This document shows, piece after piece, positions 22,976-30,736 of a DNA stretch of 46,180 nt; the first letter of the stretch is position 1, and each line of letters starts with the position of its first letter. Under the pieces are notes generated by a model that saw nothing but the letters and a program-made list of their open reading frames with translations, did no database searches and had not been told where the DNA came from. The position numbers and the translations under genes were made by a program. The DNA lies in IMG/VR virus record IMGVR_UViG_3300043496_000061, positions 1 through 46,180 of that record, one strand, 5' to 3'. The DNA comes from a virus.

Positions 22976-23665
22976 TCAGCCGAAGTCGCTCACATGCTCG
23001 AGCTCGGGGAGTTTCGCGTAGTACTGGTTCTTCATCCCGTTCCGCAGCGCGGTGCGCTGGGCTGAACGGTGCTCCATCCGCAGATCCAGCATGAGTTCCG
23101 CCGGCTCCAGGTGATGCACCCGCTCGTCACCGGACAGGATCTTCACGCCGGTCTCCGTGGGTGCGGTGACGACGTAGTGACAGTCCCGATAGGTGATGCC
23201 CCGAAGAGCGCGGAACAGGCGCCGCTGGATGAAGACTGTCTCCTGGTCGCCGCGTACCCATAGATTCACCTCGGCGACGTCCGCCTCGGCCTTCTCGAGC
23301 AGGTCCCGCGTGTCTTCGGGGACACCGTCCAGCACCTCGTCGGCGTCGATCACCAGCAGCCAGTCATCCGGGGTCGTCATCGTCTGCGCCAGTTCGAACA
23401 TGAACGAACGCTTCTCGACCTCGTTGCCCCACCACGGTTGACGGGAGGCGTGGATCGTGCACCCGATCCCCGCGCCGGCCGCCGTGTGCAGGATCGTTTC
23501 CGCCTGCTCGGTGCCGGACGCGGGCTTCTTCAGCGCGAAGGGGAACTCCGCGTACGGCCCATCGACTGCGATTAGGTGGTCACAGAGTTTCGCCGCACTG
23601 GCGACCGTCTCGGCGAGCCAGGACACGGGCTCTTCGTACCAGGACAGTAGGCCGATGACCTTCAC
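22976..23665 (-). CDS. Glycosyltransferase-like protein (GT-A fold, family 2-like), 229 aa
   Basis: The sequence starts VKVIGLLSWYEEP-x-WL, a GT-A nucleotide-binding beginning. It carries the metal-binding D-x-D in LLVIDADEVLDG (D107-A-D109), the hallmark of family-2-like enzymes, and a downstream acceptor region with several His. Such enzymes transfer a sugar from a nucleotide-sugar donor. Because it sits inside the structural operon, next to a Ser/Thr-rich repeat protein, virion glycosylation is the likely role (inference). Modification of the host wall or DNA is possible. The GTG start overlaps the upstream stop. Confidence 0.75.
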   Translation of the reverse strand: MKVIGLLSWYEEPVSWLAETVASAAKLCDHLIAVDGPYAEFPFALKKPASGTEQAETILHTAAGAGIGCTIHASRQPWWGNEVEKRSFMFELAQTMTTPDDWLLVIDADEVLDGVPEDTRDLLEKAEADVAEVNLWVRGDQETVFIQRRLFRALRGITYRDCHYVVTAPTETGVKILSGDERVHHLEPAELMLDLRMEHRSAQRTALRNGMKNQYYAKLPELEHVSDFG

Positions 23666-23856
23666 CGATACGTCACCGAGATACTCAGTGACTTGAGCAC
23701 CTGGGTGTATTGATCGGCGAGGGCCTTGAGGCCCTCAATCTCGGCGGTGAGGCGCTGGACCTCCGACTGATGCTCTTCGATCTGCGCCTCACGGTGCTTC
23801 ACTTGGTTCAGCAGGGTAGCGATCCGCTTGGCGATCTCATCAATTGCTTCTTGCAT
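23662..23856 (-). CDS. Small coiled-coil protein, 64 aa
   Basis: The ATG at 23856 has a good SD (AAGGAG). Nearly the whole product is a heptad-repeat coiled coil (IAKRIATLLNQVKHREAQIE then EVQRLTAEIEGLKALADQY). It may be a trimerisation or adaptor element for the neighbouring surface proteins. The open frame upstream to 24012 overlaps the connector gene and has no protein character. Confidence 0.7.
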   Translation of the reverse strand: MQEAIDEIAKRIATLLNQVKHREAQIEEHQSEVQRLTAEIEGLKALADQYTQVLKSLSISVTYR

Positions 23857-23896
23857 GGTCTTGCGCTCCTTGCTAGGTCTTCCTTTGTCCCCTTGG

Positions 23897-24289
23897 TCAG
23901 TAGCGCCACTCGACTGGATCGGGGTAAGCATGTGACTCGGGGAATGAGGCCAGTGGCTGGCCGATCGTTCCGCCGTTGTCGCCTGACCAGCGGACCAGAG
24001 CGGCCCGTTCATCCGGCGTCAGGTAGACGCCCATCGAGTAGAGGGCGTCGTTGTAGATCTGGGTCGTTCCGCCCACCGTGTCCTGCTTGGTGCCGTCAGG
24101 GTTCCGGTAGGCGCGGGCCGCCGCGGTGAGGGCGATCGACTTCGCGATCGACGGCCACGGGTTCTGGACGCCGATGACCTCGGTGATCAGGCCCTGCGCC
24201 AGGTCGAGCAGCAGCAGGTTCGAGGTCGCCGTGTCGAGGTCGGTCTGAAGGAAGCTGGCGAGCTCAGACAGTTCAGCGATGTTGGCCAT
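23897..24289 (-). CDS. Head-tail connector-like protein, 130 aa
   Basis: The helical protein (FLQTDLDTATSNLLLLDLAQ, then PSIAKSIALTAAARAYRNPD) matches the pattern of HK97 gp6/SPP1 gp15-type adaptors, which sit beneath the portal. Its position second after the major capsid gene agrees with that. Confidence 0.8.
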   Translation of the reverse strand: MANIAELSELASFLQTDLDTATSNLLLLDLAQGLITEVIGVQNPWPSIAKSIALTAAARAYRNPDGTKQDTVGGTTQIYNDALYSMGVYLTPDERAALVRWSGDNGGTIGQPLASFPESHAYPDPVEWRY

Positions 24290-24309
24290 GCTCGCCAGCC
24301 CCTTTCAGA

Positions 24310-24639
24310 TCAGCCGTACAGTTCGCGGAGCTCGTCGCGGGATAGGTCCTTGACCTCATCCTCGGACGCCTGCCTCGACTCCAGGGCGTACGTCACCCAG
24401 GCGTCGCGGCCGGCGTTGCCGTGCGGCTTCGCCACGGCGTCACCCTCCGGCTCGGCAGGCTCCGGCTCGGGAGCCGGAGCTACCTTCTCGAGGAAACCGA
24501 GGTCGGCCTGCGCCTGAGCCTGAGCCTCGTCGACAGCATCGACAACGGCGCCGGCGTAGTAGCCCTGGATGACCGGAGTCCCGGTCATATCCTTCACCTT
24601 GAGCGTGACATAGGGCGCCACCACCTTGTACGTAACCAT
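24310..24639 (-). CDS. Hypothetical head-region protein, 109 aa
   Basis: The start ATG 24639 overlaps the capsid stop (TGATG). The N-terminal half is beta-rich (VTYKVVAPYVTLKVKD), followed by an acidic Pro/Glu linker and a C-terminal helix-extended-loop-helix-like DLSRDELRELYG. Similar proteins of unknown role follow the capsid gene in many actinophages. Confidence 0.65.
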   Translation of the reverse strand: MVTYKVVAPYVTLKVKDMTGTPVIQGYYAGAVVDAVDEAQAQAQADLGFLEKVAPAPEPEPAEPEGDAVAKPHGNAGRDAWVTYALESRQASEDEVKDLSRDELRELYG

Positions 24640-25550
24640 CACGTGTAGGTGACGAGCTGGGCGGCGCCGGTCTCCTGGACCACCGGGACCGTCTTGCGGC
24701 GGCCCTGCAGGTCCCAGGCGTCATTGGCGTCGAGACGGATCGACTTGACCTGAACGGCGAGGTCGGCGACCGAGTAGCCCGGCGCACCATCCACCTCGTC
24801 GGCCATGCCGCCGAACTGGCTCGAGTCCAGCACCATCGCGGTACCCGTAGTCATGGCCGGCGACACGATGATGTCCATGCCACCGATCCGGTCGATGTCG
24901 CCGGTGTAGACCGGGCTGTCAGTGGACTCACGGCGCAGTAGGCCCGCGAGGCCGACGTCGGCCATCAGGTACATGTACCCGAGGTCGTTGACCACGACGG
25001 TGTCCGGGACGTAGCCGAGGTTGCGCTGAACGATCGCCGAACGACCCAGGAGGATGCCCCGCCACGGAACTGCCGTGGTCGAGGTCGACCACACACCGCC
25101 GGCGGTGGTCTGCGCGGCGATCGCCGACAGGATCGCCGACATGGTGATCCCGTCGACCTGGGAGATGATCGAGTTGACCACCTTCCGCAGGGCGCGATCC
25201 ACGGCAGCTCCGCCGTAGACGTTGCGGGTGATCTCCTCGTCGGTGAGGCGTACCTTCTGGCCCCACTTGGCGATCGCGGCGAGAGCAGCGGTCCCCGTGG
25301 GAAGGTTCGCGAACGGGTACTCAGACCCGGCCGCGACGGCCTCGACGGTGCGGTCCGACACGAACGGCTCGGACTGCTCGTACAGCACGGCGCCGCCGGT
25401 GGAGCGGAACCGCTGGGTCAGGATGCGGTCCGACACGAACCGGAGATCCTTGTAGTCGCGCAGACGGCGCTGCAGCAGCCCGGGGGCGCTGAGGAACCGG
25501 CTGATGGTGAGAAGGTCGCCCGAGAGGGTGGGCGCCGGAGAAAGCGGCAT
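24639..25550 (-). CDS. Major capsid protein (HK97-like fold), 303 aa
   Basis: Position after protease/scaffold and decoration genes, a good SD (AAAGGACAT) and a size typical of HK97-fold capsid proteins support this call. The pattern includes an N-arm (LSAPGLLQRRLRDYKDLRFV), an E-loop-like region (VLYEQSEPFVSDRTV), a spine helix (AVDRALRKVVNSIISQVDG) and P-domain strands. No covalent cross-link chemistry can be assigned. Confidence 0.85.
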   Translation of the reverse strand: MPLSPAPTLSGDLLTISRFLSAPGLLQRRLRDYKDLRFVSDRILTQRFRSTGGAVLYEQSEPFVSDRTVEAVAAGSEYPFANLPTGTAALAAIAKWGQKVRLTDEEITRNVYGGAAVDRALRKVVNSIISQVDGITMSAILSAIAAQTTAGGVWSTSTTAVPWRGILLGRSAIVQRNLGYVPDTVVVNDLGYMYLMADVGLAGLLRRESTDSPVYTGDIDRIGGMDIIVSPAMTTGTAMVLDSSQFGGMADEVDGAPGYSVADLAVQVKSIRLDANDAWDLQGRRKTVPVVQETGAAQLVTYT

Positions 25551-25568
25551 GGCCTATGTCCTTTCGGG

Positions 25569-25955
25569 TCAGTACCGGCCCATGACACGAACCGTGCCAG
25601 CGCCAGTGCGGGTGGTGGTCGCGACGCCGATGAGGGTGCCCGCGGCGGCAGCGGTGGCGACGGTCGCAGTGGCGACCGCCCCACCGGCAGCAGCCACGAC
25701 ACCATCGCCGGCGGTGATCGTCGCGAGAGCAGTCAGTTCGTGGACGCAGTTGGCCAGGGGCCACACTGCGACCTTGGCGCCGGACGGGGCGTCGGTAGCA
25801 GCGACGCCAAGGCAGGATGTGTCAGCGGCGGACGCAGCGTGAGCGACGGTGCCGTCGGCACTGACCTTCACGACCCGGCCGGCGTTGACGATCGCCGAGG
25901 TGGTCGCCGTGAACGGAACCACGCCACCCGAGTAGATCGGGGTGTAGTCAGCCAT
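25569..25955 (-). CDS. Head decoration protein (DUF2190-like), 128 aa
   Basis: The Ala/Val/Thr-rich protein (TPIYSGGVVPFTATTSAIVN, GRVVKVSADGTV, CLGVAATDAPSGAKVAV) fits the DUF2190 decoration family, which stabilises the expanded capsid. It lies between scaffold and capsid genes with a GGGGAAC SD. Confidence 0.8.
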   Translation of the reverse strand: MADYTPIYSGGVVPFTATTSAIVNAGRVVKVSADGTVAHAASAADTSCLGVAATDAPSGAKVAVWPLANCVHELTALATITAGDGVVAAAGGAVATATVATAAAAGTLIGVATTTRTGAGTVRVMGRY

Positions 25956-25956
25956 G

Positions 25957-26457
25957 TCAGTTCCCCTTCTTGGCGGTCGGCGGGAAGAGGGAGGCGAACT
26001 CCGCGTCGAACGCGTCGCCGGTGTCCTCGAGGCCGATCCCGAGCGCCTCGACCGGGATGACGTTCTTCGTCAGACCGTCGATGACCTGCCGAGCGCCCTC
26101 GGGGTCGGCGTCCCACAGCTTCGCCCAGTGGTCCTTGCGGGCCGGGGCGAACTTGCCGTCTCGCACGGCCTGAGCGATGACGTCGTCGCGCTCGTCGCGG
26201 TCATGCTTGGCCTGCTTGGCCTCGAGACGCTTGATCGACTCCTGCTGGGCATCCCACGCCGAGGCGTCGATGACCATGGTGCCTGCAACCTGCTTCACCG
26301 GCGGCTTCTCGGCCGGGGTCTCAGGCGCAACGTTCTTCGGCTCCTGCGGAGTGACGTCGGCGATCGCGGCGAGAACCTGGCTCGGTTCCAGCGTGGCGTC
26401 GTCGGCGAGACCGAGCTTGCTCCGCAGGGTGGCCAGCTGCTCGTCAGAGAACTGCAT
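25957..26457 (-). CDS. Nested in-frame scaffold protein (internal start), 166 aa
   Basis: Within the protease gene, codon 250 is an ATG preceded at 5 nt by AAAGGAGGG, the best SD in the head module. Translation from it gives an acidic helical protein (QFSDEQLATLRSKLGLADDA, SIKRLEAKQAKHDRDERDDV) with the properties of a scaffold. The arrangement equals lambda C/Nu3, where an in-frame internal start makes excess scaffold. This is inferred from the SD and composition. Confidence 0.65.
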   Translation of the reverse strand: MQFSDEQLATLRSKLGLADDATLEPSQVLAAIADVTPQEPKNVAPETPAEKPPVKQVAGTMVIDASAWDAQQESIKRLEAKQAKHDRDERDDVIAQAVRDGKFAPARKDHWAKLWDADPEGARQVIDGLTKNVIPVEALGIGLEDTGDAFDAEFASLFPPTAKKGN

Positions 26458-27204
26458 GTCACCCTCCTTTGGGGTGTTGGCTGCCGCGATCGCGGCGTTG
26501 TGCATCCGGTGCATCTCCGCAGGCATCTCTGCCTTGGCGACCACCGGGGCTTTGGGGTGCGGGGGAATGTACGGCTTCGGCGCCGCGGCCCTTCCCGCGT
26601 GTGCGTAGACCGTGAGGTCGAACAGCGCGGCGATGTCCTCGGCCTGCGCTGACTTGTCGACTCGATTGGCGAGCCCCGCGTCGACCGCTTCCTGCGCGGT
26701 GTACCAGGTCTCCGCCTTCATCGCGGCGCGCCACTCCTCGGGAGTGCCACCCGCCTTGTCGGCGTAGATCTGGGCCATTGACTCGCTGGAACTGTTGAGC
26801 GCGGCGACCATCTCCTGCATGGTGTCCGCGGGGCCGTGAGCGCCGCCGTGAGCCTCATGGATCATCAACTGTGACCCGAGGTTCATAACGACCTCGTCGC
26901 CACCCATGGCGATCACAGAGGCCGCTGAAGCAGCGAGACCATCGACGGTCACGACCACCTTGGCTGGGTGATCGCGGAGCGAGTTCATGATCGCCACGCC
27001 GTCGAAGAAGTTCCCGCCGGGAGAATTCACGTGCAGGTTGATCTGCGGTGCGGTGATCGACCGGATCTGCTCCTGGAACGCGGCCGAAGAAACGCCGCCG
27101 CCCCAGAAGGACTCGCCGATCTCGTCGAAGATGTAGACGTCTGCGGCACCTTCGGTCATCGCCTCGATCCGGTACCAGTCCGGTCGGATGGGCGTGGTGG
27201 TCAT
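25957..27204 (-). CDS. Capsid maturation protease (ClpP-like) fused to scaffold, 415 aa
   Basis: The N-terminal ClpP/S14-type domain (about 10-200) has INLHVNSPGGNFFDG, the nucleophile Ser93 in GLAASAAS and His116 in QLMIHEAHGG. It should cut the scaffold and itself after prohead assembly. The C-terminal ~165 residues are acidic and helical, of scaffold type. A strong internal SD and ATG at 26457 would make the scaffold alone. ATG 27204 overlaps the portal stop (ATGA). The order portal, protease, decoration, capsid is typical. Confidence 0.9.
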   Translation of the reverse strand: MTTTPIRPDWYRIEAMTEGAADVYIFDEIGESFWGGGVSSAAFQEQIRSITAPQINLHVNSPGGNFFDGVAIMNSLRDHPAKVVVTVDGLAASAASVIAMGGDEVVMNLGSQLMIHEAHGGAHGPADTMQEMVAALNSSSESMAQIYADKAGGTPEEWRAAMKAETWYTAQEAVDAGLANRVDKSAQAEDIAALFDLTVYAHAGRAAAPKPYIPPHPKAPVVAKAEMPAEMHRMHNAAIAAANTPKEGDMQFSDEQLATLRSKLGLADDATLEPSQVLAAIADVTPQEPKNVAPETPAEKPPVKQVAGTMVIDASAWDAQQESIKRLEAKQAKHDRDERDDVIAQAVRDGKFAPARKDHWAKLWDADPEGARQVIDGLTKNVIPVEALGIGLEDTGDAFDAEFASLFPPTAKKGN

Positions 27205-28457
27205 GGCGTTCCTCCATCCACTGGGGCATTCAGGTCAGCCGTTGCTCGGGGGTTCGGGTCCTTGGGCGGTAGGCCGAACTGCTGGCGGGCCGCCTCCTCG
27301 AGGCTGCGGTCGGGCAGCAGGATTCCCGCGTCGGTGAGCATCTTGATCGCCGCGGCGGTGGCGGCCTGACGGCTGCCGATCTCCTCGAACACGAGTCGTG
27401 GCGCCGGCTCGGTCTCGCCCCAGTTCCAGTCGACGAGATCCTCGACGATGTGCTGGTTAGCGACGTCCGCGATCTGCTGCGCGAGGGACTGAAGCGACAG
27501 GGTGAAGAAGTCGGCGAAGGTGCTACCCAACGCCCAGCTGCCCGTCTGGGTGCCGAGGTTCAGGAAGTGCGCAAGGACCGCGCGGCCGATCTGCTCGTCG
27601 TGGTAGCGGATCGCCGGCAAGGCGTCAGGCAGGGTGCCTTCGACGCCCATCAGGCGCAGCTTCGCGCCGTTCGGGGTCGCGGCGCCCGCGTCCTCACCGG
27701 ACCGGACCTGCTTGGCCATGTTCAGGCCAGGCGTCAGGTTCGTCTCACCTTCGGCGCCCTCGTAGACGGGGATGCCGAGACCGTTGCGGATGATCGTCGT
27801 CGTGTTCGCGCGCAACAACCGGTCCTTCAGGACCCAGTTCTTGTAGGCAGGCCGCAGCAGCGAGATCCCCGCCCAGTTGCCGCCTTCCTTCTCGTGCGTG
27901 TACGCAACGAGACGGTTCACCGGGATCGGTCCGGAAGCGCCCAGAGTGGTCAACTGCTCGATCGACTCGAGCCCGCCGTCCTTCGCCACATTGAACCGGG
28001 AGATCGTCCCCGATGGACGATGTCCGAGTCGCTTCAAGCGCAGCATGCCCCGGTCATCGAGGCGCGCCTCCTGCTCGAACATCGAATGCCCGAACGGAAG
28101 CATCAGCAACGCAAGCCGCAGATGGTCGAACCAGGAGAACCGGTCACGTGTCCGCAGCGTCGCGGCAGACCCGGCGCCCTTGATCGGCAGGCCGAGATCC
28201 TCCGCAACCAGCTGCACGACCTCGTCACGAGCGCCGTTCGGGTCGACCGACCACACCGTCCGCTGAATCGGGAGTTGCACCGCCCGGAGAACCGACTTCA
28301 CCTGCGCGTCCTGCCGGCGCATCTTGTCGTACACCGGGACCGAGTTCGGCCACATCAACTCCGGCGTCTCTTCGTTCGAGTCGGGAGTTGCCCACCCGCC
28401 CCATTGCTCCGCCTCGTAGCCCTTCGCGGTGAGCGGAGCGGGAACCTTGTCAGCCAT
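27201..28457 (-). CDS. Portal protein (DUF935-like), 418 aa
   Basis: The dodecameric portal forms the DNA entry/exit channel. The sequence has VYDKMRRQDAQVKSVLRAVQ, LPIQRTVWSVDP and a C-terminal helical crown, similar to Mu gp29/DUF935-type portals. ATG 28457 was chosen because of the GAGGGGG SD; the upstream frame to 28691 overlaps the terminase and is not protein-like. It lies between the terminase and protease genes. Confidence 0.85.
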   Translation of the reverse strand: MADKVPAPLTAKGYEAEQWGGWATPDSNEETPELMWPNSVPVYDKMRRQDAQVKSVLRAVQLPIQRTVWSVDPNGARDEVVQLVAEDLGLPIKGAGSAATLRTRDRFSWFDHLRLALLMLPFGHSMFEQEARLDDRGMLRLKRLGHRPSGTISRFNVAKDGGLESIEQLTTLGASGPIPVNRLVAYTHEKEGGNWAGISLLRPAYKNWVLKDRLLRANTTTIIRNGLGIPVYEGAEGETNLTPGLNMAKQVRSGEDAGAATPNGAKLRLMGVEGTLPDALPAIRYHDEQIGRAVLAHFLNLGTQTGSWALGSTFADFFTLSLQSLAQQIADVANQHIVEDLVDWNWGETEPAPRLVFEEIGSRQAATAAAIKMLTDAGILLPDRSLEEAARQQFGLPPKDPNPRATADLNAPVDGGTP

Positions 28458-28470
28458 TGTGGTCACCCCC

Positions 28471-29958
28471 TCAGAAGCCGATGGAGTCGAACATGTCGGA
28501 CGGACCGGATGTACTACCCGCGTCGACCAGTGGAGGAGCGGGCGGAGTCTTCGGTGTTTCAGGCAAGGTCGCCGCGTGGGCGGCGAGTGTGGCGGCCTCG
28601 AGAGTGGAGATGTCCGAGCTGGACAACTTCCGCCCCCACGCCCACCGGTCACCCACGGGTCTGCGGACAGCACCACGTACCGCGGACTCAAGCTCCGGAT
28701 ACTCGGCGTGCCGCAGCCGGCGTTCCCTCACCAGGTCCAGCACGTTGGCGCAGGCGTCGAGAACCTCGCGGGTAGTCCGCACAGTGAGCTCCACGCCAGC
28801 TGCCTCGAGGTGCGGGATCAGTGCCGCCGCTGGGCCTAGACCGTCGACGATCACGGGCACCTTGTGACGGTCCTGCAGTTCCTTCGCCCGCTCGGCGACC
28901 CAGTGGGTACCTGGACCGTGTTGCAGTGGCTTCACGTGGACGAATTGACCGTCAGCCGCAGCCGCGGTGATCGCGCCGTGCGTCAGGTCCATTGATGCGG
29001 CGACGCCGAGTGCGCCGATCTGAATGCCGACCGGCTTGTTGCCGATGCACGCTTCCCACCGGCCGGGGCCGAATGCTGCGTCCGCCGTGCCGGCTTCATC
29101 CCACCAGCCCAGCCGCTCTCGGGCGAACTCTTCCGGAGGTAGCGCTCTGCGCTCAGACCGGATGTAGTCGAGAGAGATTCGGCGACCCAATGCCGGGTTG
29201 GCCTTCTGCCAGTTCCCCTCGTCGTCGAGCGCGCAGCCCTTCGCCTCCAACTGGTGGAGGCAACCCTCTTCCTGGCACCCACCGGTGGGTGCGCAGAACT
29301 CCATGTAGACCAACCGACGGTCACCGGTGCGCCCGCGGTTGCGGATTCCCCTCAGGACATCTGAGGCCACCAAGCCGGCCGACGATCCGTAGAACACCTG
29401 CGGGTCGTCCTGCGCCGACAGCGTCGGCAGCAGAGCGCCCATGTGGCTGGGCTGCAGCGCGAATGCCTCATCGAGGACAACATCCTCCCCGGAGAGCCCT
29501 CGACCACCGGTCTTCGTGCGGGCCTTGAACTTGATCCGCACCCCGCCGAGCAACTCGATGGCTTCCTCGCCGTTGCCGTACGTGATCCTCGACACTCGGC
29601 GATCAAGTGACGGGCACGACTCGATCATCTGCGTCAGGTCGCGGAACGCCTCCTGGGCGGTCGAGAACTCGTGTGCGGACCAGACGATCAGCTTCCGGTC
29701 CAAGATGAACGCCTTGCCGAGCGCGACCATCTTGAAGAACCCGGTCTTGGCGTTCTGCCGGCTGCAGACGATGCACACCTCAAACGCGGAGTGGCGCCCC
29801 TGGTGGTCCATCGCGAACGTGGCATCCAGCAGCAACTGCTGCTCCGGGTCCGGAGTCAGGCCCGCTAGTGCCGCGAGCTCCCCAACCTCGTCGCCGAGTG
29901 TCCGGGAGTAGTCAGGGTGGGTGAAGAAAGCGGGCTCAACCAGTTCGCTTACGGTCAC
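28471..29958 (-). CDS. terL: Terminase large subunit, 495 aa
   Basis: The packaging motor has an N-terminal ATPase with Walker A-like VCSRQNAKTG (about 64-73) and Walker B VVLDEA (160-165). A C-terminal RNase H-like nuclease follows, with acidic residues in SMDLTHG and IVDGLG. It starts with GTG at 29958, overlapping terS by 23 bp. The ATPase motif SRQN-x-KT is that of the actinophage/HK97-type large terminases. It is likely of the cos type, given the HNH gene beside terS. Confidence 0.95.
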   Translation of the reverse strand: MTVSELVEPAFFTHPDYSRTLGDEVGELAALAGLTPDPEQQLLLDATFAMDHQGRHSAFEVCIVCSRQNAKTGFFKMVALGKAFILDRKLIVWSAHEFSTAQEAFRDLTQMIESCPSLDRRVSRITYGNGEEAIELLGGVRIKFKARTKTGGRGLSGEDVVLDEAFALQPSHMGALLPTLSAQDDPQVFYGSSAGLVASDVLRGIRNRGRTGDRRLVYMEFCAPTGGCQEEGCLHQLEAKGCALDDEGNWQKANPALGRRISLDYIRSERRALPPEEFARERLGWWDEAGTADAAFGPGRWEACIGNKPVGIQIGALGVAASMDLTHGAITAAAADGQFVHVKPLQHGPGTHWVAERAKELQDRHKVPVIVDGLGPAAALIPHLEAAGVELTVRTTREVLDACANVLDLVRERRLRHAEYPELESAVRGAVRRPVGDRWAWGRKLSSSDISTLEAATLAAHAATLPETPKTPPAPPLVDAGSTSGPSDMFDSIGF

Positions 29959-30337
29959 GGCGCGCCCTCAACTCATCCAGGGGATCTGCGGCCAGCGCGA
30001 CACCCTTGGTGGCCGAACTCAGGGTCGCCTCGAGTTGCTTGGCCAACGACGCCATCGCGGTCCCCGTGTCGCGACCCCCGTCAAGCCGGCGAGCCAGCGC
30101 CAGCGCCGCCTGACCTAGCACCGAGGTTTCGCAGTCCACCTCGGCTAGATGCCGGCGGGCCTCAGCCTCGACGGGTCCAATCTCAGCATCAGGCGTCTCG
30201 ACAGGCAGAGAAGCCGCACTGACGCCTTCGACGGGCGCACCCCGGGCCTTCCGCATCTTGCAGCGATCTGAGCAGTACTTCGACGTTGCCCGCTTCGCCT
30301 CGTAGATCTCACCGCACACATCACAGGGACGCTGCAT
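29936..30337 (-). CDS. terS: Terminase small subunit-like zinc-knuckle protein, 133 aa
   Basis: A strong AGGAGG SD sets ATG 30337; the frame extends upstream to 30379 without support. The N-terminus has C-x2-C...C-x3-C (CDVCGEIYEAKRATSKYCSD), a short zinc finger often found in DNA-binding small terminases. The remainder is helical with a basic tail (LDELRARRDRKRTG). It is directly upstream of terL, so it should recognise the packaging site. Confidence 0.75.
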   Translation of the reverse strand: MQRPCDVCGEIYEAKRATSKYCSDRCKMRKARGAPVEGVSAASLPVETPDAEIGPVEAEARRHLAEVDCETSVLGQAALALARRLDGGRDTGTAMASLAKQLEATLSSATKGVALAADPLDELRARRDRKRTG

Positions 30338-30389
30338 AGCGCCTCCTCTGCGTATCGGTAAGGAGTTACGGAACGCCAATCCTCAGAGA

Positions 30390-30455
30390 GGGAAGTTTGA
30401 CTGGCGCGAGAGTCAGTAGGGTGACGGATCGCTGGATTTTCTGACGCTGCGTCAC
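30390..30455. other. Candidate cos / packaging site region
   Basis: The only gap between the packaging HNH gene and terS (30338-30451) carries two inverted repeats. TGACT/AGTCA has arms at 30398-30402 and 30411-30415; GTGACG/CGTCAC has arms at 30421-30426 and 30450-30455. In actinophages of this type, cos lies close to the HNH and terS genes. No overhang can be read from an assembled circle. Confidence 0.35.
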
Positions 30456-30736
30456 CACTCGCGGACGGTCATCGCGTGCTTGGCGTTCGTCACTGCTGCT
30501 CCGTTACGTCCGCCTGTTCCGCGGTTGCATGGGATGCATTCGGGCCCGTTGTACTTGGTTCGGTCGTGGTCGTCATGACCCAAGTCGAACGGCTGATCAG
30601 GTGCCAGTGGCTTGCCGGTGCAGTCCGGTCCCTGCCTCGCGCACATCACGCCGCCCCTGGCCACGATGGGTACCCACCTGGCACGCTCTGCCTGGTGATG
30701 GGATCCATACCCGGCCGCTGTGGTCCGGCCGGTCAC
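30452..30736 (-). CDS. Packaging-associated HNH endonuclease, 94 aa
   Basis: This small HNH nuclease has zinc-binding C-x6-C and C-x2-C pairs (CARQGPDC and CIPCN) framing the catalytic FDLGHDDHDRTKY...N. Such HNH proteins beside the terminase are required for cos cleavage in several phages, including HK97. The GTG start at 30736 overlaps the homing endonuclease stop (GTGA), and the N-terminus then reads TGRTTAAGYGSHHQAERARW, as in the family. An upstream ATG at 30778 lies inside the homing gene and is less likely. Confidence 0.8.
   Translation of the reverse strand: MTGRTTAAGYGSHHQAERARWVPIVARGGVMCARQGPDCTGKPLAPDQPFDLGHDDHDRTKYNGPECIPCNRGTGGRNGAAVTNAKHAMTVREW

Noticed and set aside
28458-28691. 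N-terminal extension of the portal frame
   Set aside because: It overlaps the terminase gene and is not portal-like; ATG 28457 has a good SD.
27450-28775. A 441-codon plus-strand frame opposite the portal gene
   Set aside because: Antisense shadow of GC-rich coding sequence; no start signal and composition is Arg/His-rich.
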